Assembly: GCF_000237925.1 (NCBI RefSeq)
Contig: NC_031495.1
Coordinates: 3,302,407-3,366,406, forward strand
Origin: Schistosoma mansoni
Taxonomy: Eukaryota > Platyhelminthes > Trematoda > Strigeidida > Schistosomatidae
DNA length: 64,000 nucleotides
Direction of reading: 5' to 3'
In this document: piece after piece, positions 34,150 to 47,600 of the stretch
Layout of the letters: every line of letters begins with the position of its first letter
How positions within the stretch are numbered: the first letter of the stretch is position 1
Notes under the pieces: model-generated
The model's input: only the letters and a program-made list of their open reading frames with translations
Told to the model about the DNA's origin: nothing
Databases searched by the model: none
Position numbers and translations under genes: made by a program

Positions 34150-34985
34150 CTTACTTACACATATACGTCTGTTATTCCTCGTTGGGGAGCGTAGTCTGAC
34201 CATCAACACTCTCGATCCAACCATATCCTGAGCATTCTTTTCCACCTATTTCCAGTTACTATTCATTTTTTTCATGTCTGCTTCCGATTCCCGATGTAGT
34301 ATGTTCTTCAACCTTCCTCTTTTCCGCTTCCACTCAGGATTTCAAGTTGGGGCTTGCCTAATGATGCAGTTTTGTCATTTCCGTAATGCGTGTCGTATCC
34401 ACTTCAAACGTCTCTTAATAATTTCCTCTTCAGCTGGAAACTGGTTTGTCCTCTCCCACAGTAGGTTGTTGCTGATGGTATTTGACCAACGGACATTGAG
34501 TATCTTGAGTAGACAACTGTTGATAAATACTTGTACATTTTTGAGGATACTTGTGGTGGTTCTTCAAGTTTCAGCTCCGTACAGTGAAACTGTCTTGACG
34601 TTCGTATTGAAGTTGCTCACTTTGATATTGGTTGACAGTTGTCTTGAGTTTCACATATTCTTCAATTGTAGGAATGCTGTCCTTGCTTTTCCAATCCTCA
34701 CCTTTACTTCCGCATCGAATCCTCTTTGTTAATCGATGGTGCTATCCAGGTACGTGAAAGATTCCGCATCTTCCAGAGTTTCTCCATCAACTGTGATTTA
34801 GTTTGTGCTCTCCATGTTGTATTTGAGGATCATGCTTTTTCCCTTGTGTATGTTGAGGCCTACTGATGCAGAGACTGCTGCTATATTAGTTGTCTTCATC
34901 TGGATTTGTTGATGGGTATGGGATAGAAGAGCTGGGTCATCTAGGAAGTCCAAACCATCTAATTGATTCCGAGCTATCCATTATA
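34150..34985 (-). mobile_element. RTE-type LINE 3' half, degenerate
   Basis: It corresponds to the 27752-28645 element with many stops. The 3' tail complement lies at the left end. Confidence 0.8.
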
Positions 34986-35194
34986 TTGCACAGGAAAAAT
35001 TGCTAAATTAAATAATACTCGACCTTTATATTTCAGAATATGATTTAACAAATCCTAAAATAAACCGCTCTTTAAAAGGGAAGAAATGTTTATTATATAA
35101 AGTGAATGTCATGTAAAATTCATGAATAGTAGTAGAGAAGACAGTAAAACTTTTAGAAGACTTGTAAATATACCACACAAAATTTTCACAACAC

Positions 35195-35490
35195 TTGCAA
35201 TGTAGCTAAGTGGATAACGTGATGGCGTTTGAAGCGAAAGGTACAGGATTCGAGCCCCAGAGTGAACATCAACTCTGAGATGCAGGTACATCTAGCTGAC
35301 GAGTTCCAAATAGGAAGAAAATCGCGTCCTGAATTCCACTGCTAGCCACTATCCATCTTTGTTTATAAAGCTTGTGATTTCAGGCAATACTGAGGCAGTT
35401 CGCATAGGATGCACATATGCCAATAAGAGATTGATCAACTGCAGTCCAAAACAACAATGTAAAGATACAAGTAAACCACAACAAGTGACT
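35195..35490 (+). mobile_element. Family B forward copy
   Basis: The head (TGTAGCTAAGTGGATAAC), B box, a hammerhead with CTGACGA and AGAAAAT in place of GAAAC, and the full 3' block are present. Confidence 0.8.
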
Positions 35491-35704
35491 TGTAATGTTC
35501 ATTCAGTATTTTTAGACTTTCACCTAATGATCAATCTCCACCTAATAACAAATGAACTTATTTAAGTTCAATCAAGTTTCTTGGGATCATATAAACTAGA
35601 TGATAAGTAAACTTCATGTTTGATGCAAAAACCACTAAAGATTTGATATAAACCTATCACATTATGTAAATTAGAAGGAAACTGTGTTATATATTAGCCA
35701 TAGG

Positions 35705-36030
35705 ATACTTACTTACTTACTTACTTACTTACTTGCTTACGCCTGTTACTCCCAATCGAGCATAGGCCGCCGACCAGCATTCTCCAACCCTTTTCTATCC
35801 TGGGCCTTCCTCCGAGGGCTACTGCCAGTCCCAAACTCGGGTAAAGGAGAAGGGTTGGGCATGGGGTTAGCGACCCCATCCCGTAGAATACCAACTCGCT
35901 AAAAAGACGCTTACCAGAAAAAAATTATTCAAACCATTTAAACTCTACCCTGGGAGTTGAAGGAACAATTATAACGTCTCATGATAAAAGCCGAGTTCCT
36001 TCGGAAGTAACGAGGCCGATGTACTTTCTA
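35705..36030 (+). mobile_element. RTE 3' end (minus) joined to R-C (plus)
   Basis: A (TTAC)n tract begins an RTE 3' end in reverse, which joins R-C at 35808 (CCTCCGAGGGCTACTGCC). Read on the minus strand, R-C precedes the 3' end, as at 21145 and 46790. Confidence 0.7.
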
Positions 36031-36373
36031 ACAACCACAACGATAATTTTTATAGCTATAGGATATGATGATCAAAAGTATAAAATCTAGAATAACACTA
36101 TGTGATCGTTTCAGTGTCTTTAATGAACAATATTTCAGGTAGAAAATATATAAAGGTTTCGACTTTTAAATCAATCTTATGGTTTATGTAATAATCCATT
36201 CGATGTTTCAACTATTCACTGGTGTAATATGGAGTGCCCATCATTTAATTATATCAGCAAGTAACTAGCTTATTCATAACTTTGGTGAAACAGGGCACAA
36301 GATCAATTTTGAAGGGACCAAAATGCTTCAGAAAGGTTCTAGCACACGTAAAGAAAGATTAAGAACAGAAAAG

Positions 36374-36380
36374 CTATATA

Positions 36381-36454
<74 letters not shown>

Positions 36455-36455
36455 A
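36374..36455. repeat. (TA)n microsatellite
   Basis: About 80 bp of TA with CATA interruptions. Confidence 0.9.
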
Positions 36456-36569
36456 GAACAGCTTGAACAGAAATGGTGTCATTCAACTAGTTACCATGTA
36501 ACAAGTGTTCACTAACAAGTAATTGGATCCTATCTCTATCCAACCGTGTTTATTTCATAAAAATAGTTA

Positions 36570-37185
36570 TTCTGAAAGAAATCATGAGTCAATTAAAGCT
36601 AGGCCACCATGAAAAACCTAGAAGCACTGGACGGCCGTTTCATCCTATTGTGGGACTCCTCAGCAGTGCGCATCCAGGTGCTTCCAGGTTTTCCATGGTG
36701 ATCTAGCTTCAATGGACTCATGATTTCAACTATGAAAAATACTGAAATCTCCACAAAATCCCTTCTGATTCTGACAGAAATTAATTTGAATAGTTTATTA
36801 TTACAATTATGTATTTTAATAATTGAATTCATGAGTCGATTTAAGCTAAATCATCATGGAACCACTGGACACGTGCTGAATCGTGGATGTGCACTGTTGA
36901 AGAGTTCCATATTAGGATGAAACAACCGTCCAGTGCTTCCAGATTTTCAATGCTGGTCTAGCTTAAATCGACTCATGAATTCAACTGTTAAATTAATACA
37001 ATCACCACCCTATTCTAACAATTATGTGTTTTTTATATATACTTGAAGTCATGAGTCGATTGATGCTAGACCGCCATGGAAAACCTGCAAGCACTGGACG
37101 GCCGTTTCGTCCTATTGTGGCACTCCTCAGCAGTGCGCATCCGCGATCTTTCCTCGCGAGATTCGAACCCATGACCTTCCATGTA
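36570..37185. mobile_element. Cluster of three family A copies
   Basis: 36570-36770 is a fold-back copy lacking the tRNA-like segment; its left arm has a near-intact hammerhead on the minus strand. 36815-37020 is a diverged fold-back. 37045-37185 is a left arm with a hammerhead and part of the head. Confidence 0.75.
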
Positions 37186-37589
37186 TGTATTTGATAGATC
37201 TCATTCTCAATTCACACTTTTTACTTCTAATAAAAACAAACTAACACCTAATATCATCTATTAATAACTTAAACTTGCACACACACACACAATCATTCAT
37301 TCATTTATCTTTACATTGTGAACTTTTCATATGATTCACATCTAACTGACTCATATTATCCTACTTACTAAAGTCAACACTTGAACGTAATTGAATAAGC
37401 ACTGAGTATAGATTGCATCGGGTTGTTAAACACTATATTTTGATCATTACCTTGATGAAGTTCAGACAAGTTTGCTTGGATAAAATGTTGGAATTATTTA
37501 CATTTCAATTGCTGAAATTATTTCAAATATAATTTTTCACATAGAATGTCTTCTCTGTACTCGGCGCCCAATTTCTGTCAAACTACTCA

Positions 37590-38035
37590 TTTATATCAGA
37601 AGTGGGTTTTGTGGAGATTCTAGTAATTTTATATAATTGAAATCATGAGTCAATTGAAGCTAGACCATCATGGAAAACCTGGAAGCACTGGTAGGCCGTT
37701 TCATCCTATTGTGGGACTCCTCAGTGGCAGTCCGCATCCACGATCCCGCCTTGATTTCTAGTGAGAAGCAGTGACCAGTGGAGTTCCAACAGGTCTGTCG
37801 GGAGATATCAACTCACTGAAGACAATTGTGGACGGTTGCTCAATTTCATTGATTGTTTGAATTTACACATTACCACCGTTGGATGCCGTCTGAGTTCGCG
37901 CACGAGACTGATAGGTCCTGGATCCGAATCTCGCGAGGCGGGATCGTGGATACGCACTGCCACTGAGGAGTCCCACAGTAGGATGAAACGGTCTTCCAGT
38001 GCTTCTAGGTTTACCATGGTGATCTAGCTTCAATT
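37590..38035. mobile_element. Family A long fold-back element with leader
   Basis: The left arm starts ATCAGAAGTGGGTTTTGTGG. The leader (AGAAGCAGTGACCAGTGG), tRNA-like head and right arm follow. The left terminus is complete, but the right one stops at CTTCAATTAAA. Confidence 0.8.
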
Positions 38036-38039
38036 AAAA

Positions 38040-38960
38040 CAGTATCCTACATGTTAGTTTCCATTAGATCTATGAATTATAATTATCTTCACTCTTTTAT
38101 ATAGATTAATGTATCCATATATATATATATACCGATGATTTTCACAACTTTTACCCAATGTTCATACATTCAACTGAAATGACTTAATTTACATAAAACA
38201 ACACTAAAGAAGTAAGACACTGCAATAGTACATTATATCCTATCAACAAATTAAAAAGGGAACATACCAATAGTTCAATGATATCTAACCTGATAACTAA
38301 CCTCTATAAACTAGATAGATAGATATATAGATGTATACTAATGTAGGTTTTTGAATCTGATTATATGTATACTAATGACTGGGGTTAATAATCTTCCTTT
38401 GAATGAATAAGAGAAAGGAGTTTTCCACTATTAGTTGTTGTTGTTGTTGTTATTCGAACCATTTTGGGGCTAATTGATATGAGGTAAAATGTAAATAAGA
38501 CAGTCATACTAAAAAAAATGAAATAACACTGTCTGTTACCTTGCTGACATTTTGTTACATAACTACTTATACACACACACACACACACACATACACACAC
38601 TTACATAATAATAGGTGTATATTAAATGTCTATGTTTAGTATTCACCTCTTTATATGGTTCTAAGGAATAGAGGTGTCATTCTTATTCTATTCATTGTTG
38701 ATCAGTTATTTTAATATTTGGTAACTACAGCAACTGATGTCGCATAAAAAGTATGATTAGTTGTGTTTTGTATAGAATATCTGGTTTATCTCAAATTATT
38801 TATTTTAATATATAATAAAGTAGATGATACTGATGGTTTGATGCAATACTACCTGTTAACTATGATGAATGTGAAACCTGTTTCATTAACGAATCTAATG
38901 ATCTAACCAAGCAGATTATTCGAAAGCTAATCCATGTCAGATAGAGACAGGTATCTACTT
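38040..38960. other. Gene-free stretch with a (CA)n tract
   Basis: It holds a (CA)n tract at 38573-38601 and short AT repeats. I see no coding signal. Confidence 0.5.
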
Positions 38961-38974
38961 TAGTAGAATGAAAG

Positions 38975-39257
38975 TTGGTCGCGCGATTTCGTGGATTGGT
39001 TGAGGTTAGACATTAACACCGTTGGATGCCAGCCAGCTCAGTGGTCTATCGCTTAAGTGCTCTGGCGCGAGACTGGTAGGTCCTGGGTTCGAATCTCGTG
39101 AGGCGGGATCATGGATGCGCACTACTGAGGAGTCCCACATTAGGACGAGTTGATCGTCCAGTGCTTCCAGATTTTCCATGGTGGTCTAGCTTCAATTGAC
39201 TTATGATCTTAACTATATAAAATTACTAAAATCTCCACGAAAACCCCCCTTTTGATA
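38975..39257 (+). mobile_element. Family A head and right arm, with leader end
   Basis: Good A-box-like and B-box sequences are present. The ribozyme GAAA has changed to GAGT, so it should be inactive. Confidence 0.8.
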
Positions 39258-39379
39258 CTCGAAAGCTGTTGATTGTAAATCTTCAGTTGATCTAGATTAT
39301 CTTCATATAGTAGTCATCGTCAGTATGCATAAAAATAAGTCTTTCAATTAAGATTATGACCTTTGAATCAATAGAGATT

Positions 39380-39735
39380 ATAAGCAAAGATAGATAATTG
39401 CTAGCAGTGGAATCTAGGACGCCCGTTTCGTTCTATTTGGGACTCGTCAACTGGATGTACCTGCATCCCAGAAGTTGATGTTTACTCCAGGACTCGAAAC
39501 CAGTAATTCTCCCTTTAAACGCCATCGCGTTATCCACTCAGCTACTGAGTCCTGATAGCCACTTGCTTGTGCAATGGGGTGAAGTTTGAATTCACTTAGT
39601 ATTGTTTGTTTGAATTAAGGCAATATCGAGGCGAAACGCACAGTATGCACATATGCCAATAAGAGACTGAAAAGTTGCAGTCCTAAGCATCAATGGGAAG
39701 ATCCAAACAAACAATATCAAGTGAATTCAATAGAG
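39380..39735. mobile_element. Family B reverse copy plus short palindrome
   Basis: A reverse copy (39380-39590) is followed by a compact palindrome (39590-39735) flanked by GAATTCACTT and its complement. The ribozyme box is TTGACGA. Confidence 0.75.
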
Positions 39736-39908
39736 ATTAGTTTTATGAAGTAATTTATGAACCGATTAGCTTGTTTTTATACGTAGACTCAAAAGTTCCT
39801 AAATATACTGCTTATATTTGTTTCAAATGTTAACCTCAACCCATCACTATATAACAAAAGAATATATGGAAAGTAGGCCTTAATAATTTTAACACCTTAA
39901 GCTCATAT

Positions 39909-40268
39909 ATGCGAAAATGGTTGGTATCCGCTTCATATCTGCAATGCATATATCTTCAAGAGATCTACAACGTTACTTCGATTAACTGTAAGAAATGAGG
40001 GGGTCGCGCCTACAGATCACTTTGCTCATGTAAGTTACTCATCAACCCTATACAGGCGAGTTGTAATATCATTACTATAATGAGGCCAAAAGCTTGCTTA
40101 TTTTTTGTAAACTTTAAATCCAATAAGACACGTTCATCGATCGAACAAATAGTAAATATATATCATGCAGCAATCTACCCTGATACTTTACGATTGTCAG
40201 ATATGGTCAGTGAGAAAATAAATGGTATTGATTACAGTGATTTAGTCAGTTGCATATTAAAGCACTAA
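39909..40268 (+). CDS. Candidate small gene with micro-introns
   Basis: The ATG at 39909 opens a 79-nt exon to 39987. A 28-nt intron (39988-40015), a 14-nt exon (40016-40029) and a 26-nt intron (40030-40055) follow, then an exon to the stop at 40266-40268. Both introns are GTAAG...CAG, and the phases agree, giving 101 aa (starts MRKWLVSASYLQ; includes IMRPKACLFFVNFKSN). A further good donor at 40324 suggests the transcript may continue; a 44-nt intron starting at 40205 would keep the frame open to it. No family is recognised. Tiny 5' introns are known in schistosomes. It could be chance. Confidence 0.35.
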
Positions 40269-40599
40269 TCATTAACAATGATGAAACTCCGTTTCATGGA
40301 CTCCGTACACTTTCTGAAAGAAGGTAAGTTATTCAATAAAGCTATAATTCCCTGATATTGGTCGTCGAAACAATTCACATTCAATGACTATTCACTTCAA
40401 GTGTTGTGTTTTTATCTACAGTTTACCTGAGAATATATGTATTTCTTCGTAATATTATTAAATTGTTGTGTTGTCAATGCTGTCAACTGTATTCAGTTCA
40501 CTTGCCTGGTTAACTCTAGGAGTTCAACACATATAGATTACTTTGTAGTTGTAATCCTAAGTAGAATATCCAAATAGTGATGCAGAAGAAAAGAAATTA

Positions 40600-41061
40600 C
40601 TTGGTATTCACTTGATATAGTTTACTTGAATCTTCCCATTGATGCTTAGAATCGCAATCGATCAGTCTCTTATTGGAATATGTACATCCTGTGTAGATTG
40701 CCTAGATATTGCCTTAAGTCACAAGTAATAAAAGCAAAGATGACGGATGACTATCAATGGAATCAAGCATGCGAGTTTCTTCCTATTTTGGACTCGTCAA
40801 CTAGATGTACCTGCATCTCAGAGTTGATATTCACTCTGGGACTCGAACCCAGAAACTTTCGCTTCAAACGCCATCGCGTTGTTCACTCAGCTACTGAGTC
40901 CTGTTAACCACTTGCTTGTGCAATAGGGTGAAGTTTAAATTTACTTAGTATTGCTTGTTTGAATCTTCCCATTGATGTTTAGGACTGCAACTGATCAGTC
41001 TCTTATTGGAATATGTACATCCTGTATGGATTGCCTAGATATTACCTTACGTCACGAGTAT
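40600..41061 (-). mobile_element. Family B copies running into the gap
   Basis: A full reverse copy (40600-40935) is followed by the start of a second in tandem, which is cut by the N-run. Confidence 0.8.
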
Positions 41062-41261
41062 NNNNNNNNNNNNNNNNNNNNNNNNNNNNNNNNNNNNNNN
41101 NNNNNNNNNNNNNNNNNNNNNNNNNNNNNNNNNNNNNNNNNNNNNNNNNNNNNNNNNNNNNNNNNNNNNNNNNNNNNNNNNNNNNNNNNNNNNNNNNNNN
41201 NNNNNNNNNNNNNNNNNNNNNNNNNNNNNNNNNNNNNNNNNNNNNNNNNNNNNNNNNNNNN
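41062..41261. other. Assembly gap of 200 N
   Basis: Exactly 200 N, the same as the first gap. Confidence 0.95.
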
Positions 41262-41425
41262 TCTGAAATAATCTTTTTTCCACATTAAACTCTTGCGGAT
41301 ATCCATTTCTTTACAATAAAATAAGGCTTATATTGTCAGAACATTAAAGAAAATCCTACCTCCCTTTTCTAATGATCAGTTTAATTGGCTCCGTAAAGAT
41401 AGCAGGGCAGTTTCCGAAAATGTTC
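41262..41425 (-). pseudogene. Inverted partial copy of Cdc25 exon 2 and intron
   Basis: It matches 27423-27584 in reverse over about 163 bp with roughly 14 differences. It covers the last 66 nt of exon 2, its donor and about 96 bp of intron. In the frame of the source it has a stop (TGA), so it is not coding. The left side is cut by the gap. Confidence 0.85.
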
Positions 41426-41439
41426 TAGAGATACTTTCA

Positions 41440-41525
41440 TCTCAATTCGGCAGCTAAGTATCGGGTTGAATGAAAGTATCGTCCTGGATTCCAGTGATAA
41501 CTACCATCCATCTTTCACTATTAAC
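41440..41525 (+). mobile_element. Family B 3' fragment
   Basis: GTCCTGGATTCCAGTG and the following arm only. Confidence 0.6.
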
Positions 41526-41681
41526 CAAAATGAATTCTTTTTCTTTTTTTATAAAATATTTATTTCTTTAAACAAGATTAAAGATAAATCAAAGTGAAAA
41601 TGAATTAGATAAGACACATGAATCAACTATAGAAAAAAAATAAATGAAAATAGTTTTTATAATACTTCATTCAAATTGTGT

Positions 41682-44600
41682 TTATTCCGCCTTAATATTT
41701 CTCATCACCATGGTAACATCACAATTTGTAGGAAAAGTATTAATACTACTATTAATATGAGTAGTATTATTAGTAGTATTATTATTAGTAGTATGTATGT
41801 TATTTATAGGAATAATATTAGCTGTTGTATAAGTCAATTTAGTTGAATAATTATCATTTAATTTTGTATTAGATTCATTATTTTTAATTGGATGATTTGA
41901 ACGTTTATGATTTTCTAATGAACGTGATTGACAAAATCCTCGATGACATATTGAACAAGAAAATGGTTTCGATGTTAAATGAGTATAGCTAAATATAAAG
42001 AAACAAGAGAATGGATGACATTAAAACGATTATGGTTCTTTTTATCCACGTTAAATGATAAATTTTAAGGGTATGACAATAATTCCTTTGAAAGAATAGT
42101 GTATATATGAAGTTCTATCCTAATGTGTCTTCAATGTATCTAGGTTCAAACAGTTCTTCACTGCCCCCAAATGCCCTGGTACGGTCGAGAGTGGGGAGAG
42201 TCCACTCTCCCTCGAAAAATGCTATCACATGGCCACTCGTAAATAGCCTCTGTCAGGGAAGTCCTACTCACTGCCTTCTCGTGGCATTACTGTTGTTTAC
42301 AAAATTGAGAGGACGAAAAGCGAATGTTTGGCGCTTTAACCGGGTTGGTGGAAACGGAGAGTCCACCTAGGGGAGCTGGAAAATCTTGATTCCAAACCCA
42401 TGGTGTGCATGGGCTCCAGTATCTTGAGGGAACAAATGACGTATGAACCAATTGTCGGTCACCGACTGAGATGGGATCGCATGCGTTGGGGATCAGATCT
42501 TTAGGGTCAAAGTCTCCGGGTGTGGCTCCCTAAGAAAACCATGTGCTTCAGTTTGTGCACCTGAGCAGTATCACAGTCCAAACACAAATCAAATGAGATT
42601 TGTGTGGCGCATACATATCTGGTGCTTCCTTGTACCAATATTTATGTATTTAAATAAATAAAATAAGCCAGAGGTTTGACTGATCAATATTTTAACATCT
42701 GGCTAATAACTACTATTTCCTGAAAAAAATTAATTTATATATGAAGTATTCAATTACCTGTGATCTCTTAAATGATCTTTACGTCGAAATCGTCTTGAAC
42801 AGACATCACAACCAAATGGACGTTCATCTGTATGAGTACGTTCATGTATTGTTCTATTATATGCTTTACTAAATCCTCGACCACAATGTGAACATTTATA
42901 AATTGATTTTTTAATATTCATTGATAATGTTGTTAATGTAGGTTCAGTTTTTGATCTAAAATGTATTCAGATATTATTTATAGAACTTAACGATATATAA
43001 GCAAAAAGATTTTGTTTAAATAGAAGTTAGATATTAACACAGTTGGATGCCGGCTAAGTGGTTTGGGGGTTAAGCGGTCGTACGCGAGGCTGACAGGTCC
43101 CCGGTTCAAGTCTCGCAAGAGAGATTGTTGGTGCGCACTGTTGAAGAGTCCCATACTAGGACGAAACGGTCGTCTAATGCTTCCAGGTTTTCCATGGTGG
43201 TCAAGCTTTAATTAACTCATGAATTCAACTATTAAAATTACTATAGTATCCACGAAGCCTCTTTCTGAGAATAACATCCACTATTCAAAAGAAATTTCGT
43301 TTTAGTTATGATCCACTTTTTTATTGGATTTAAATGGACGACTTCTTTGGAATGTAAAAATTTATTTAAAAAACCTAACAGAACGATATATGAACTAAGC
43401 AAAGATGGATAGTGGCTAGCAGTGGAATCCAGGACGAGCGTTTCGTCCTATTTGAAACTCGTCAGCTGGATGTACCTGAATCTCAGAGTTGATGTTCACT
43501 CTGGGACTAAGTGGATATATGAACTAGTTCACATGATTACATAGTATGGAAAGTTTGAAACCCTTGTATACACATTGAAAGTGCTTTAACCTAGCCTACA
43601 TTCCCTTCATATTGTCTGTGTATAAGCCTGTCAGTTGGTCAACTAAATGAAACTTCTATGCATTAATCATTCATATGCAAAGATATTTTAGAGATAACAA
43701 TTTTCTTAATTATGGATGTAATTGTCTACTTTGTTCGTGACTTTTTTTTATAGTGATCTGTTCCAAATGTCAATGATCTATTACGGTTATAAAGTATATC
43801 ACTTACTAACTCCTTTTTAACATTCCTTCACTTACTATCATATGTTCACTAGTGACTGACTTCAAGAGATATTTCCTGGAGTTCTAGTGAGAAGCAGTGA
43901 CCAGTGGAGTTCAACAAGGTCTATTGTGAGATATCAACACACTGAAGACAATGGTGAACAGTTGCTCAATTTCGTGGATCTGTTGAAGTTAGGCATTAAC
44001 ACTGTTGGAAGCTGGCTCAGTGGTCTATCGGTTAGGCGCTGGGGTGCGAGACTGGTAGGTCCTGAGTTCGAATTTCGTGAAGCAGGATCGTGTATGAGCA
44101 CTGCTGAGGAGTCCCACAATAGGACGAAACGACCATCCAGTGCTTCTAGATTTTCCATGGTGGTTTAGCTTCAATTGACTCATGATCTCAACTATATATA
44201 ATGAAAACTTGTTTAACAAAATGTTCAGAATTACCTTTTTTTTACTTACCTTGTGAAAATATTTTTGTTTTCATTGGTCATTTCATAGGCTTTAATTGAA
44301 CTTTTAATTCTATATGATTCTGTATTTAACACTTTTTGAGTATTGGTAAAATGTAATCCATTTGGTAAATAATTAATAGGAGCATGAATAGTAGATGTAG
44401 TAGTAGTAGCACTACTACTAATACTACTAGTAGTAGTATTGGTAGTAATACTTGTAGTAGAGGTAGTAATGTTACAATCAGATGAATTCAACTTCATAGC
44501 AAGATTTAATGGTGTTGTTTGAATGGATGCAACATTTTGATCAGATCCAGATGATAAATCTATTAAATGATCCCAATTACATAAATATACTGAATTGAAA

Positions 44601-47600
44601 TGATTCATATTGTTTATTGGTAATGTTATCGGAGTTGGGGTGGATAAAAAGAAAGGTAAAGAAAATATGGATGTAGTATGATCAAATGGTTTATGATCAT
44701 TTTCATTTAACATTAGATTTCTTAAGAGGCTTCTCCATATACGCCAACCAATAGTTGTTTGATTAAATTGTGTCATTTGAGATGGATTGAGCAATGAAGC
44801 TGAAGAGGAAGTATAGCAACTATATGAAGATATATGATTAGTCATATTGAAACGGTATTCATTACACGTCTTTTTAATAAAGAGAATCATTGAGAAGCAA
44901 TTCAAACTATGTGACTATTTTAAGCAGTTGTGAATCTACAAGTTTCTATCAAAGTTAAGATGTACCAGTCAGTGTATTCGACTTCAAAATACTATAAAGA
45001 TAATATACAATCTGATATACCGTTGGTTGACGAGTCAGTGTTCCTAGAGATTAAGCTGTCACCAAGAGACAAGAAGGTGCTGGGCTTGATCCCCAGCAAA
45101 CATTCACTACTGAGGAGCTTTAAACAAGAACAAAGCAACAGTTTAATGCTTCTTGATTTTTCAATGATTGCCTAACTAATTAAGGTTAGTCCGTGATGTA
45201 GACTACGTAAATTCAACAATCTCAACAAGCTCTTCAGGCAAATTATATAAGTACTAAACAATTGGGTACTCTATATACTCTTTACTCTACTATTTACCGA
45301 ACCGTGTCACCAAACGGCGAATGGAATGTATTGTTAATTGTTTTGTCTGATTGAAATTTATAATAATTAGGTTTATAGTGACGATGGACAAGTGATGCGA
45401 CTGAATGTCATAAGAAAGCAAAGAGGATAGATGAAGATCTGCCATACACGAAAAACAAATTACAATTATGATCCAGAATACTGTTAATTTAACGCTGTAT
45501 TTAAATTGTTGAATGGTCAGATATTGGATGAATTCAACGGAGCAGTACTTCACGGTGATTAATCAATAACTGATTGTGTGAGATATATGTATGATTACTC
45601 TCTCTTAACACCTTTCCCATTTAGATTCCATACAGACAAATAATTCCTCCAAGGCAAATCATCTTGAGTAGCCACCAATCTTTGAGATGGTGGAGAAGAT
45701 TTGTAGCTCCGGTGGGTGATTCTGATGGAGTTTTTTTTCTCTGAGCTGGATGGTTTGGTCGTGGAGCTTTCATCGTCCTTCTGAACAACATCATCAATAA
45801 GAACATCGTCAATAAGAACCAATCAACATCGAGGTGCACAGGACAAGCTGTGAATAACATGTGAAGAAATTCAAACACTTCACTTCTACTCGTCACTTGT
45901 GCTGATGATGTGGGTCAGTACGACGATGTTAGCTGCATGACCAAACCATTTAGGCTCAGAGAATAAAACTCCATTAAAGCCACCAATCTTCTTTATAACA
46001 CTAATACTTTTAAGAAAGGTCATAATTCATGTTCATATACATATGGAGTGTGCTGATAGGAATACTATACATATACAGCTATCCCTTTTTCTGACTGACT
46101 GTGAGCCCTTGGAAACTTTTCGATGAATCAAACAAAAGCACATAAGAACCTTCAGTTTTTCTTTTGAATCTAGAAGAAATGAATGAAATCTACAACACTA
46201 CTCAATGCCAAATATTTCATAAGATCTGACATATCCTTATATTTCTTACCTTATGGAGTGCTGTATTTTTCAGGACGAAAAACAACGTGGTTAAGTTCAG
46301 AACCAATTACTCATCAGATGAATACTAACTTTATCATTCAGTTATCAACGTCTAAGATTATCTACTTTAACTCGTATGTCCAAGACTTAAACAGAACGCT
46401 GACCATTATGTTTGTCATCGACTGAATTTAATTTATTCATTTATTCATTATAAATTAATATAACTCATCAAATAATCTAATAAACAGATGACATGATTGT
46501 TGTTTTCATTTAGGATTTTTATCACACTTTATCTGTTTCATAAGAGAGAGTGTTGCTCTGGTTGTTAGAAGGGGCATCGGCCTCGTGACTTCTGAAAAAT
46601 CTCGGCTTTCATCATGAGGTGTCATAATTCTTCCTTCAACTCCCAGGGCAAAGTTTAAATGGTTTGATTTATTTTTCATGGTTAGCGTTTTTTAGCGAGT
46701 TAGTTTTCTACGAGATGGGGTTGCTAACCCCATGCCCAACCCTCCTCCTTTACCCGTGCTTGGGACCTGCAGTAACTATAGAAGAGCTACAGGCGGAAGC
46801 ATCGTTGATAAACAATGAGGTTCGGATGCAGATGTAAAGGTGAGGATTGGCAAAGCAAGGGCAGCATTTCTACGATTGAAGAACATATGGAACTCAAAAC
46901 AACTGTCAACTAATTTCAAAGTGAGAACCTTCAATACGAACGTCAAGACAGTCCTACTGTACGGAACTGAAACGTGAAGAACTACTACATCCATAGTCAA
47001 GAAGATACAAGTATTCATAAACAGATGTCTACGCAAAATACTCAACATTCACTGGCCGGATAATATCAAGAACAGCATACTGTGGGAGACGACAAACCAG
47101 CTTCCAGCTGAAGAAGAAATTAGGAAAAGACGTTGGAAGTGGATCGGACATACATTGAGGAAATCACCAAACTGCATCACGAGGCAAGCGCTAACTTGGA
47201 ATCTGGAATGGGTAGCGGAAAAGAGGAAGGCCAAATAACACACTACATCGGGAAATAGAAGCAGATATGAAGACGATGAATAGTAACTGGAAAGAACTGG
47301 AAAGGATTGTCGAACTGATATCCTTTGAACAGTTATAAGGTACTTGATAACATTGTGTTCAACTTGCTTAAGAGTCCATATATTTGATTTCAGTTTGAAT
47401 AAAAACATACAACATTTAATTCTTTTATACAGACCCAATATTGTTCAACATTCTTCAATTCATACCAGTACATAATGGAATATAACTTGAATTTCATGAA
47501 TGACTTGCTTAACATTGTTTTCATAAGGAGTTTTGTGGATATTTCAGTATTTTCCATAGTTGAAATCATGAATCAATTGAAGCTAGACCACCATGCAAAA

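Noticed and set aside
46183-46425. An 80-residue protein in OSR intron 2
   Set aside because: No motif, splice signal or conserved feature supports it.
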